A stretch of DNA of 8,449 nt from Acholeplasmatales bacterium (GTDB lineage Bacteria; Bacillota_I; Bacilli_A; Izemoplasmatales; Hujiaoplasmataceae): assembly GCA_003477305.1 (NCBI GenBank), contig DMTN01000040.1, positions 17,005 through 25,453 of the forward strand, read 5' to 3'. A program made the position numbers and the translations under genes. A model generated the notes under the pieces. The model saw only the letters and a program-made list of their open reading frames with translations. It was not told the DNA's origin and did not search any database. The stretch's first letter is position 1, and the number at the start of each line of letters is the position of its first letter. Below, piece after piece: positions 1-7,111 of the stretch.

Positions 1-101
1 ACGAAATGGGGTATGCGGCGGCGCTTTCGGTCATCCTGCTTCTGGTCATCTATGCGGTATCGCGGTTCGCGTTCCGCCTCTTCGGGAGCAAAGACGAATG
101 A
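1..101 (+). CDS. C-terminal end of a probable MalF-type sugar ABC permease (partial)
   Basis: The frame read from base 3 is open from the window edge to the TGA at 99-101 and encodes 32 residues: a hydrophobic segment (GYAAALSVILLLVIYAVSR) followed by a short charged tail ending GSKDE. A last transmembrane helix preceded by an 'EMGYAAA' motif is typical of the C-terminus of MalF/UgpA-type CUT1 permeases. The ATGA overlap with the MalG-type permease that follows is the usual arrangement of a permease pair. Only the tail is visible, so the assignment rests on this motif and on context. It would be the partner subunit of the permease at 98-982. Confidence 0.7.
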   Translation, partial: EMGYAAALSVILLLVIYAVSRFAFRLFGSKDE

Positions 102-982
102 ACCACTCCAAGTCGCGCTTCCAGGCCACCAAGATCAATCCGAAACGCTTCCACCCCGCGCAACTCCGCTACCTCGCCGTGCTTCTGCCGATCGCGACGT
201 TCATGATCCTGCCCCTCTTCTTCATCTTCAACCACGCCTTCAAGCCGTTCGAAGAACTGTTCGCGTATCCGCCGCGGTTCTTCGTCACCCGTCCGACGCT
301 GTCGAACTTCACGAACCTGTTCGCGGTGACGGGCTCCTCCGGCATCCCGATGTCGCGCTATCTCTTCAACTCGATCATCGTCACGGTCCTCGTCATCCTC
401 GTCAGCGTGCTGATTTCGACGATGGCCGGATACGCCCTTTCGAAGCTGCATTTCAAGGGTAAAAAAGCGATCAACGAGATCAACACGATCGCCCTCATGT
501 TCGTCGGCGTCGCCGTCACGATCCCGCGCTATCTGGTGATCGAGAAACTCGGGCTCATCGACAACTTCTTCATCCACGTGCTTCCTTATCTCGCGATTCC
601 GGTCGGACTCTTCCTCGTGAAGCAGTTCATCGACCAGATCCCGGGCGAACTGATCGACGCCGCCCGCGTCGACGGGGCCAACGACTGGCAGATCTACCGG
701 AAGATCGTCGTCCCGCTCATCAAGCCGGCGATCGCGACGATCATGATCCTCTCGTTCCAGTCGGTCTGGAACTCCGCCGACACCTCGGCGACCTACATCA
801 ACGCCGATGTGAAGAAGACGTTCGCCTTCTACATGGGGACGCTCACGACGAACACCAACGCCGTCGCCGGCCAGGGCATGGCCGCCGCCGCGTCGCTCAT
901 CATGTTCGTTCCCAACCTCGTCATCTTCATCATCATGCAGAGCAAGGTCATGGACACCATGGCCCACTCCGGGATCAAGTGA
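98..982 (+). CDS. Carbohydrate ABC transporter permease, MalG-type (CUT1 family), pair 1
   Basis: This 294-residue protein has the length and hydrophobic profile of a MalG-type inner-membrane permease, with about six membrane segments, the first near residues 25-48. The EAA loop that docks on the ATPase is near residues 186-206: 'DAARVDGANDWQIY', with the conserved glycine at G193, followed by 'KIVVPLIKPA'. The C-terminus 'VMDTMAHSGIK' is a common ending in this subfamily. The ATG at 98 overlaps the stop of the upstream gene (ATGA), and GGGAG at 84-88 gives a ribosome binding site 9 bases upstream. It should form a heterodimer with the upstream permease and import an oligosaccharide delivered by a binding protein not seen here. 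The family is clear; the substrate cannot be read from the sequence. Confidence 0.93.
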   Translation: MNHSKSRFQATKINPKRFHPAQLRYLAVLLPIATFMILPLFFIFNHAFKPFEELFAYPPRFFVTRPTLSNFTNLFAVTGSSGIPMSRYLFNSIIVTVLVILVSVLISTMAGYALSKLHFKGKKAINEINTIALMFVGVAVTIPRYLVIEKLGLIDNFFIHVLPYLAIPVGLFLVKQFIDQIPGELIDAARVDGANDWQIYRKIVVPLIKPAIATIMILSFQSVWNSADTSATYINADVKKTFAFYMGTLTTNTNAVAGQGMAAAASLIMFVPNLVIFIIMQSKVMDTMAHSGIK

Positions 983-992
983 GGCGGCCGCG

Positions 993-3026
993 ATGAAAAA
1001 AGTCCTTTGCCTGACGCTGCTTCTCCTGCTTTCCGCAACCTTCCTCCCCGTCGCCGGGGTTTCCGCCGACACGGCGTTCTGGCACGACCACTATCCCTAC
1101 GACACATACACCGTCGACTACCGCGGCTGGCTAACCTACACGCAGACCGCCTACGTCCCGCTCGGCATCGTCAACGCTCCGGGCACGCTTCTGACCCCGG
1201 AGGACCTGTTCGTCCGCGACGGTCTCTTCTACGTCGCCGACACGGGCCATGCGCGGATCGCCGTCTTCGATTACGAAGGGGCGCTCGTCGCCGAGATCGG
1301 CGCCGACGTGCTCGACCGTCCGACCGGCGTCTTCGTCTCGGAAGACGGCTTCGTCTACGTCGCCGACAAGGGAACGTCCCTCGTCAGCAAATTCGCTTTG
1401 GACGGCACCTTCATCCGCGACTACGGGCGACCCGTCGAACCGCTCTTCGGAGCGTCGTCGCTCTACGTTCCCGTCAAGGTCGTCGTCGGCGCCGGCGAGA
1501 ACATCTATGTGATCGGCGAAGGCTCCACCTCGGGCGTCATCCAGCTCAACTACGACGGATCCTTCCTCGGCTACTTCGGCGTCAATCTTTCCAATAAATC
1601 GCTGTTGCAGAAAATCGCCGACGTCTTCGTCGCCGGCGACGAATACGCCAAGAACACGCCGCCGTCGCCGACGAACATCGCGATCAACGCCAAATCGCTC
1701 GTCTACACCTCCACGCCCAACGCCGAAGCCGCCTTGAAGAAACTCGACGTGAACGGCAACAACATCCTCACGATGACCAATTACGACGTGGAAAACGACG
1801 TCGTCGACCTCGCCGTCAACGACCTCGGCTACCTCTACGCGATCTACGACGACGGCTTCCTCGCCGAGTACGATCCCGCCGGCAATCTCCTCTTCGCCTT
1901 CGACGTGACCGAATCAACGTCCAACATCATCGGCCAGATCAAGAGCCCGACGGCGATCGCGATCGACGAAGCGGGCATGCTGTTCTGCCTCGACGGCGCC
2001 GGCAACGCGATCGTCGCGTATGCGCCGACCGACTTCGCCGACCTCGTCCATCAGGCGATCGGCCGCTACAACGAAGGCGCGTATCTGGAAAGCACGGGGC
2101 TGTTCGAAGCGATCCTGCGGCAAAACGCCAATTTCGCGCTCGCCCACGCGGCTCTCGGAAAGGCGTATTATCAACAGGGCGACTACGAAGCCTCGCTGAT
2201 CGAATACCGCCTCGCCAACGACATCGCGGGCTATTCCGAGACCTACTGGAAGATCCGCGACGGCTGGCTCAAGGACAATCTGTCCTGGATCTTCATCGTC
2301 CTCATCCTCCTGTCGGTCGCTTCCGCCGTTTTGAAACGGGTCGACCGCAAGACCGCCGCGTTCGCCGGCATCCACCGCGGCGTCGAAAAAGTCGCCGTGC
2401 GGACCGACGTCCGCCGCTTCTCGCTCGTCTTCCACATCCTCAAGGATCCCGCCGACGCCTTCTTCCAGATCAAGCGGCTCCACCGCGGGACGCCCGCCTC
2501 GGCCAGCGTCCTGATTGCCGTGCTGTTTGTGGAATATCTGGTCATGCTACGTTATACCGGTTTCGTGTTCAACTCCTTCGCCGACACGGTCAACCTCGTC
2601 GGCGCGGCCGTCGGTTTCTTCGGCGTCTTCTTCCTCTTCGTTTTCTCGAACTACCTGATCTCGACCCTCTCCGACGGCGAAGGCTGGCTCAAGGACGTCT
2701 ACGTCGGGACCGCTTACGCGCTTTCGCCTTTGATCATCGGATGGCTTCCGCTCACGCTTGTGAGCAACGTCCTCACCCTGAACGAATCGGTTCTCTACCA
2801 GCTCGCTTCGGCCGTGCTCTACGGCTGGACGGCGATTTTGATCTTCCTGTCCGCCAAGGAAATCCACAACTACGAAATCGGCGAAACGGTCAAGAACCTG
2901 CTCATGACCCTCTTCGCGATGATCATCATCGTTTTGATCGGCTTCATCGTCTATGTCTTCGGTTCCGAATTGTGGGACTTCCTGATTTCCTGGGGAAAGG
3001 AGCTGATCAACCGTGTGGCATCGTAG
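993..3026 (+). CDS. Exported NHL/TPR-repeat membrane protein with C-terminal YIP1-like domain
   Basis: The 677-residue product has three parts. Residues 1-25 are a clear signal peptide (MKKVLCLTLLLLLS..., cleavage likely after 'GVSA'). Residues about 66-346 carry degenerate NHL-type beta-propeller blades, seen as recurring 'FYVADTGHARIAVFD', 'VYVADKGTSLVSKFA' and 'SPTAIAIDEAGMLFCLDG' units. Residues about 350-420 look like TPR helices ('AHAALGKAYYQQGDYEASL'). A first membrane span lies near 428-446, and from about 478 to the end there is a YIP1-like domain with roughly five further spans, opened by 'FHILKDPADAFFQIKR'. The propeller and TPR parts should face outward, since they follow the signal peptide. 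ATG 993 has GAGG at 981-984, 8 bases upstream. The gene lies between a permease and a DUF5696-like gene, as in some Bacillota sugar loci. The biochemical role is unknown; scaffolding or sensing next to the transporter is inference. Confidence 0.85.
   Translation: MKKVLCLTLLLLLSATFLPVAGVSADTAFWHDHYPYDTYTVDYRGWLTYTQTAYVPLGIVNAPGTLLTPEDLFVRDGLFYVADTGHARIAVFDYEGALVAEIGADVLDRPTGVFVSEDGFVYVADKGTSLVSKFALDGTFIRDYGRPVEPLFGASSLYVPVKVVVGAGENIYVIGEGSTSGVIQLNYDGSFLGYFGVNLSNKSLLQKIADVFVAGDEYAKNTPPSPTNIAINAKSLVYTSTPNAEAALKKLDVNGNNILTMTNYDVENDVVDLAVNDLGYLYAIYDDGFLAEYDPAGNLLFAFDVTESTSNIIGQIKSPTAIAIDEAGMLFCLDGAGNAIVAYAPTDFADLVHQAIGRYNEGAYLESTGLFEAILRQNANFALAHAALGKAYYQQGDYEASLIEYRLANDIAGYSETYWKIRDGWLKDNLSWIFIVLILLSVASAVLKRVDRKTAAFAGIHRGVEKVAVRTDVRRFSLVFHILKDPADAFFQIKRLHRGTPASASVLIAVLFVEYLVMLRYTGFVFNSFADTVNLVGAAVGFFGVFFLFVFSNYLISTLSDGEGWLKDVYVGTAYALSPLIIGWLPLTLVSNVLTLNESVLYQLASAVLYGWTAILIFLSAKEIHNYEIGETVKNLLMTLFAMIIIVLIGFIVYVFGSELWDFLISWGKELINRVAS
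2996..3002 (+). promoter_or_regulatory. Ribosome binding site supporting the GTG start at 3013
   Basis: AAAGGAG lies 10 bases upstream of GTG 3013, inside the 3' end of the preceding gene. It supports the GTG as the true start of the DUF5696-like gene, overlapping the upstream stop by 14 bases and suggesting translational coupling. Starting here also preserves the complete signal peptide. Confidence 0.7.
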
Positions 3027-5301
3027 TTTTTTGAAGAAGATCCTGCTCTTGGCGGTCCTCCTGTCCGTCGTCCTCGTCCCGGCTTCGCTCCTCTTGGCTG
3101 AACGCCGGATTCCCTCCGACACCCTCGACGGCGACGCTTCGGCGATCCTCGAAGCGACCCGCTTCACCTCCAACCAGTACACCCAGACCGACGATGAAAC
3201 CGTCGTCGACAGTTCCCTGACGATTCCCGGCACTTTCAGTCTCGTCGGCGAGACCGACGCCCTCCAGCTCTTTGCGGAAAGCCCGAACGGGGCGATCCGC
3301 GTCGTGAACAAGGAAGACGGCTACGTCTACGGCTCGAGCTTCGATGCCGCAAACGTCCCGATTCCCTACTTCAACACGACCTGGGAGGGCATCGTCAACT
3401 CGGCCGCGGTGATCGAATACTATTCCTACAACGACACCAACGGCGCCTACATCGTCAACGAAGAATCCTTCTATACGAGTCCGCTCACGACGATGGACTA
3501 TCGCACGATCGATGATGGATACGAACTCGCCGTTTTCTACGGCGAATCGTCGATCGGACTGACGATCCGGGTGTATGTCGAGGGAATCTACCTGCACGTC
3601 GAGGTCCCCGCGGAATCGATTACCGAAGGCGACGCGTTCAAACTGCGGAGCGTCAAATGCTTCCCGTTCCTCGGCTCCGTCTTCGGCGATTCGATCCCCG
3701 GCTACGTCTTCGTCCCGGACGGCTCCGGCGCGCTGATCCGCTATAAGCCGATCGACGCCGTCACCGAGATCTACGAATTCAACTATTACGGGTCGGACAC
3801 CGGCATCCTCCGGACCGGCGTCGATGAAGCGATGCTCAACTTCCCGGTCTATGGGATGATCCACGGCGTCCGTCAGCACGGGTTCGTCCAGATCATCGAA
3901 AACGGCGACGCCTTCGCGACGCTCGTCGTCTCCCCGGCGAAGAACAATCTGAAGTACTACTACTCCTACAACAAGTTCGTCTACCGCAACACGTACCGCT
4001 CGCCCTCCTCGAAAGCCGACGCCGCCTCCGGCGCCGGGCAACAGGTGATCGAAGCGGGCCGCAATTCCTGCGACGTGGCGGTCGTCTACGCCTTCCTCGC
4101 GGGCGATGACGCCGACTATGTCGGGATGGCGAACGGCTATCAGGACTATCTCGTCGGTCAAAACGCCGACTTCGGCCGTGCGCCGGCCGTCGGCGTGGTG
4201 CCGGCGTTGATCGAACTCATCGGCGCCGAGCCGAGTCCCGGCTTCCTCTTTGATGAAATGCGCGTCATGACGTCGTATGCGGGCGCCGGCCGGATTCTGT
4301 CCGAGCTCGCGACGACGATTCCGGCGCTGACGGTCGTCTACAAGGGCTGGAGCGACGGCGGATATTCCGCCGGCGGCGTCGATTACGACCGCCGCGAAGC
4401 CGCGCTCGGCACCCAGGCCGAACTGCTCGAATTGATCGAAACGTACAACCAGGGACCCAATGCGCTCTTGCTTTTCACCGACTTCCTGCGGGTTTCCGAT
4501 GCCGGCAGTTACAGCGTCTACCGCGACGTCTCGCAACGGATCGACACCTCCCTGCATACCGCCTTCGGAATCGAGCGGACCTGGTACTATCTCAGTCCGA
4601 CCCGCTCCGTCATGTATCTCGATCGTGCCGTCGATACGCTTCTGGGCTGGGGCGCGACCGAACTCGCACTCGGTTCGATCGGCTATCTCCTCTATTCCGA
4701 CTACCGCGACACCGCTGATGCGGTCGACCGCGCGGAAGCGATCGCGCTCTACCGCACCGCGCTGGCTGACGGCTCTATGGACTTCTCCGTCTACCGCGCC
4801 AACGCGTATCTGCTCGCCTACGCGAATCGCTACCTGTCGGTGCCGACGACCTCTTCGGGCTATGCGATCTATACCGACACGGTCCCGTTCGCGGCGATCC
4901 TGCTCGCCGGCGTGATGGAAGCCTACGGTCCGTACGCGAACTTCTTCGCCAACCGCACCGAAGAGACGCTTCGCTCCATCGACTACGGCCTGCTTCCATC
5001 CTTCATCCTCACCGAGGCTTCGGCGTATCTGTTGAACGACACCGAACTCGCCAGCCTCTATTCGTCCTCCTACGACACCTGGCGCGAAGCCGTCGGTGAC
5101 ATCTACGGCAGCGTGGCAAGCGCGCTCTCGACGTTCTACGGCAGCCGCGTCGTATCGCGGCGCGTGCCCGCCCCCGGCATCGTCATGACATCGTACGACA
5201 ACGGCGTCACGGTCTATGTGAACTACACCGGTTCCGACTATCTCGCCGGACTTCTCACGATTCCGGCGCAGTCCTTCGAGGCGGTGATTCCCGATGCCTG
5301 A
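3013..5301 (+). CDS. DUF5696-like exported protein
   Basis: The 762-residue protein starts at a GTG and has a basic N-terminus and hydrophobic core (residues 1-28, WHRSFLKKILLLAVLLSVVL), a signal peptide with possible cleavage after 'LLLA' or an uncleaved anchor. The middle carries stretches I recognise from DUF5696 proteins: 'GYVFVPDGSGALIRY' at residues 230-244 and 'PVYGMIHGVRQHGF' from residue 278. An N-terminal beta-rich part includes 'VVNKEDGYVYGS' at roughly residues 97-108. The region after about residue 395 resembles a glycosidase-like barrel, with 'VVYKGWSDGGY' at 441-451 and an acidic 'LLLFTDF' strand end around D490; this is a guess from pattern, not a proven fold. Such proteins are found beside CUT1 permease genes in Bacillota. 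The context suggests an extracytoplasmic role in glycan binding or cleavage, but no activity is known to me. The stop overlaps the next permease start by 8 bases. Confidence 0.82.
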   Translation: MWHRSFLKKILLLAVLLSVVLVPASLLLAERRIPSDTLDGDASAILEATRFTSNQYTQTDDETVVDSSLTIPGTFSLVGETDALQLFAESPNGAIRVVNKEDGYVYGSSFDAANVPIPYFNTTWEGIVNSAAVIEYYSYNDTNGAYIVNEESFYTSPLTTMDYRTIDDGYELAVFYGESSIGLTIRVYVEGIYLHVEVPAESITEGDAFKLRSVKCFPFLGSVFGDSIPGYVFVPDGSGALIRYKPIDAVTEIYEFNYYGSDTGILRTGVDEAMLNFPVYGMIHGVRQHGFVQIIENGDAFATLVVSPAKNNLKYYYSYNKFVYRNTYRSPSSKADAASGAGQQVIEAGRNSCDVAVVYAFLAGDDADYVGMANGYQDYLVGQNADFGRAPAVGVVPALIELIGAEPSPGFLFDEMRVMTSYAGAGRILSELATTIPALTVVYKGWSDGGYSAGGVDYDRREAALGTQAELLELIETYNQGPNALLLFTDFLRVSDAGSYSVYRDVSQRIDTSLHTAFGIERTWYYLSPTRSVMYLDRAVDTLLGWGATELALGSIGYLLYSDYRDTADAVDRAEAIALYRTALADGSMDFSVYRANAYLLAYANRYLSVPTTSSGYAIYTDTVPFAAILLAGVMEAYGPYANFFANRTEETLRSIDYGLLPSFILTEASAYLLNDTELASLYSSSYDTWREAVGDIYGSVASALSTFYGSRVVSRRVPAPGIVMTSYDNGVTVYVNYTGSDYLAGLLTIPAQSFEAVIPDA

Positions 5302-6190
5302 GATGCGTGCCCCGAAAAAACCGATGAAGCGCGAAAAGCGCATGAACCTCGTCGGCTGGTCGATGCTTCTGCCGTGGACGATCGGCTTCCTCGTCTTCAC
5401 CTTCTACCCGATCCTCACCTCCTTCCGCTACAGCCTCTCCGACGTCGATCTTGACGGCGCGGGGATCCTCGTGACCTTCGTCGGTCTGGCGAATTACCGC
5501 GCCGCGTTTTCCTCCGCGGCCGGCTTCGCCTTCCTCCAGTCGGTCCTCGACTTCGCCCTCGAAGTCCTCTTCAAGGTCCCGATCATCACCGTCTTCGCGA
5601 TCATCATCGCCGTCCTGCTCAACCAGAAGATCAAGCTGCGCGGCTTCTTCCGCGCGATCTACTTCCTCCCCGTGATCATCGCCTCCGGGCCGGTCATCAC
5701 GCAGCTCGCGAACCAGGGCGCGGCGACGATCCCGCTCGTCGAACAGATGGGCATCCTCGATTTCATCAACGCCACCTTCACCCCCGCCCTCGCCCGGCCG
5801 ATCGCCGGCGTCTTCGACGAACTGATCGTGATCCTCTGGTTCTCCGGCGTGCAGATCCTCCTGTTCATCGCGTCCCTCCAGAAAATCGACCGGAGCGTCT
5901 ACGAAGCCGCGATGATCGACGGCGCCGGACCGTGGGAATCGTTCTGGAAAATCACCATGCCGGCGCTTCAGAGCATGGTCCGCGTGTCGGTCATCTTCAC
6001 GATCATCAACCTCGCGACCTTCTCGGAAAACCCGGCGATCCAGCACATCAAGAACAACATGTTCGCGCTGGAGACCGGCTTCGGCTTCTCCTCGGCGATC
6101 GCCTGGATCTACTTCGTGGCGCTCGCCCTGATCCTCGGCATCGTGGTCGGCCTCTTGAGCGCCTTCGCACGAAAGAAGGCGAGGACATGA
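5294..6190 (+). CDS. Sugar ABC transporter permease, MalF-type (CUT1 family), pair 2
   Basis: The 298-residue protein has a basic N-terminus (KKPMKREKRMN) followed by a first membrane span near residues 20-47 and about five more. The EAA loop is at residues 204-222: 'EAAMIDGAGPWESFWKI' with G210, followed by 'MPALQ', a near-perfect match to the consensus for the ATPase contact. The stretch 'VILWFSGVQILLFIASLQKI' just before it is characteristic of a permease subgroup that I associate with DUF5696-linked loci. ATG 5294 overlaps the upstream stop by 8 bases; GAGG at 5279-5282 is 11 bases upstream. A second in-frame ATG at 5303 (M4) is possible but less well spaced. It should pair with the permease at 6187-7098. 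The substrate is inferred only from the downstream glucanase gene. Confidence 0.93.
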   Translation: MPEMRAPKKPMKREKRMNLVGWSMLLPWTIGFLVFTFYPILTSFRYSLSDVDLDGAGILVTFVGLANYRAAFSSAAGFAFLQSVLDFALEVLFKVPIITVFAIIIAVLLNQKIKLRGFFRAIYFLPVIIASGPVITQLANQGAATIPLVEQMGILDFINATFTPALARPIAGVFDELIVILWFSGVQILLFIASLQKIDRSVYEAAMIDGAGPWESFWKITMPALQSMVRVSVIFTIINLATFSENPAIQHIKNNMFALETGFGFSSAIAWIYFVALALILGIVVGLLSAFARKKART

Positions 6191-7098
6191 TGGACAAGAA
6201 CCGGAAAATGAAGATCCGCCGCTTTTTCCTCGGAAAGAACGGAATCATCGGTAAAATCGTGCTTTACGGCCTCTTGATGACGATCGGCTTCGTGTATCTC
6301 TTCCCGCTCATCAAGATGTTCACGACGTCGATCATGGACCTCTCCGACCTCGTCAACCCGGTCGTCGAGTGGATTCCCACGAAACTCTACCTCGAGAACT
6401 ACCGGACCGGCCTGATCGTCCTGAAATACGGTCAGACGCTCCTCTTCAGCCTCGCCGTCACGCTCGTCCCGGCGCTCCTCCAGACCGCCGTGACCTCCCT
6501 CACGGGATACGCCCTCGCCAAGTTCAGGGTGCGCGGACGGCGGATCGTCTTCGGCCTCATCCTGCTCACCTATCTGCTTCCCCAGCAGGTCTACATGATT
6601 CCGAAGTTCGTCCTCTTCGATCAGCTCGGGATCCTCAAGACCGCCTGGTCGATCATCTTCCCGGCCACCTTCGGACAGGGTCTGTCCTCCGCCATCTTCA
6701 TCCTCATCTTCTATCAGTTCTTCCGGATCCAGCCGCTTGCGCTCGACGAATCGGCCGAGATCGACGGGGCGAACCCCTATCAGATCTTCCTCCGGATCGG
6801 CGTGCCGCTCGCGGCGCCGGCCTACCTGAGCTCGTTCCTCTTCTCGTTCGTGTGGTACTGGAACGAAACGTACATCTCCTCGCTCTTCCTCGGGACGGAT
6901 TTGTACACGCTGCAGCTGAAGCTCTTCAATTTCCAATCGCAGTTCAATCTCGCCACCGGCATCAGCCAGACGGTGACCAATGAAGCGATCCGCTATGCGG
7001 CGACGATCCTGATCATCCTGCCGGTCCTCGTCGTCTATGCGGTCATGCAGAAATGGTTCGTCGAAGGCATCGACAAGACCGGCGTCACCGGCGAGTAA
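6187..7098 (+). CDS. Carbohydrate ABC transporter permease, MalG-type (CUT1 family), pair 2
   Basis: The 303-residue permease has a basic N-terminus (NRKMKIRRFFLGKNG), a first span near residues 21-44 and about five further spans. The EAA loop is at residues 187-206: 'DESAEIDGANPYQIFLRI' with G194, then 'GVPLAAPA'. The ending 'VMQKWFVEGIDKTGVTGE' is typical of MalG-type subunits. The reading frame stays open far upstream (to 5932), but that extension only shadows the preceding permease. ATG 6187 overlaps the previous stop as ATGA and has GAAGG at 6175-6179, 7 bases upstream. The adjacent ATG at 6190 is an equally reasonable alternative. It is clearly diverged from the other MalG-type permease at 98-982, so the two pairs are not a recent tandem duplication. 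Confidence 0.93.
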   Translation: MMDKNRKMKIRRFFLGKNGIIGKIVLYGLLMTIGFVYLFPLIKMFTTSIMDLSDLVNPVVEWIPTKLYLENYRTGLIVLKYGQTLLFSLAVTLVPALLQTAVTSLTGYALAKFRVRGRRIVFGLILLTYLLPQQVYMIPKFVLFDQLGILKTAWSIIFPATFGQGLSSAIFILIFYQFFRIQPLALDESAEIDGANPYQIFLRIGVPLAAPAYLSSFLFSFVWYWNETYISSLFLGTDLYTLQLKLFNFQSQFNLATGISQTVTNEAIRYAATILIILPVLVVYAVMQKWFVEGIDKTGVTGE

Positions 7099-7104
7099 GG
7101 AGGG
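7097..7104 (+). promoter_or_regulatory. Strong Shine-Dalgarno sequence positioning an ATC start
   Basis: AAGGAGGG overlaps the TAA stop of the permease gene (7096-7098). With AAGGAGG taken as the core, it ends 8 bases before the ATC at 7112. It is the best ribosome binding site in the window. No ATG, GTG or TTG lies at a suitable distance in the frame of the following lipoprotein, so this site decides in favour of the unusual start. Confidence 0.75.
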
Positions 7105-7111
7105 ACCTCAA

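Noticed and set aside
983..992. GC-rich palindrome (gcggccgc) between two genes as a terminator or operator
   Set aside because: The 8-base palindrome has no loop or T-run, sits within a 10-base gap in a close-packed operon, and is expected by chance at this base composition.
50..1072. A 340-codon minus-strand open frame
   Set aside because: It is antisense to the MalG-type permease, with a highly charged Arg/Asp/Glu-rich product typical of shadow frames in GC-rich DNA.
3007..5400. A 797-codon open frame on the minus strand
   Set aside because: It lies antisense to the DUF5696-like gene, its product is dominated by Arg, Asp, Glu, Val and Gly without motifs or membrane segments, and it arises from strong G/C preference at third codon positions. 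The + strand gene has a signal peptide and family motifs.
5255..6046. A 263-codon minus-strand open frame (and similar ones at 6109-6936 and 1914-2483)
   Set aside because: All are antisense to well-supported genes and show the same charged low-information composition.
5932..6186. An 85-residue N-terminal extension of the second MalG-type permease
   Set aside because: The extension is the out-of-frame shadow of the preceding permease; its His/Arg-rich sequence has no family match, while ATG 6187 has a ribosome binding site and gives the normal length.
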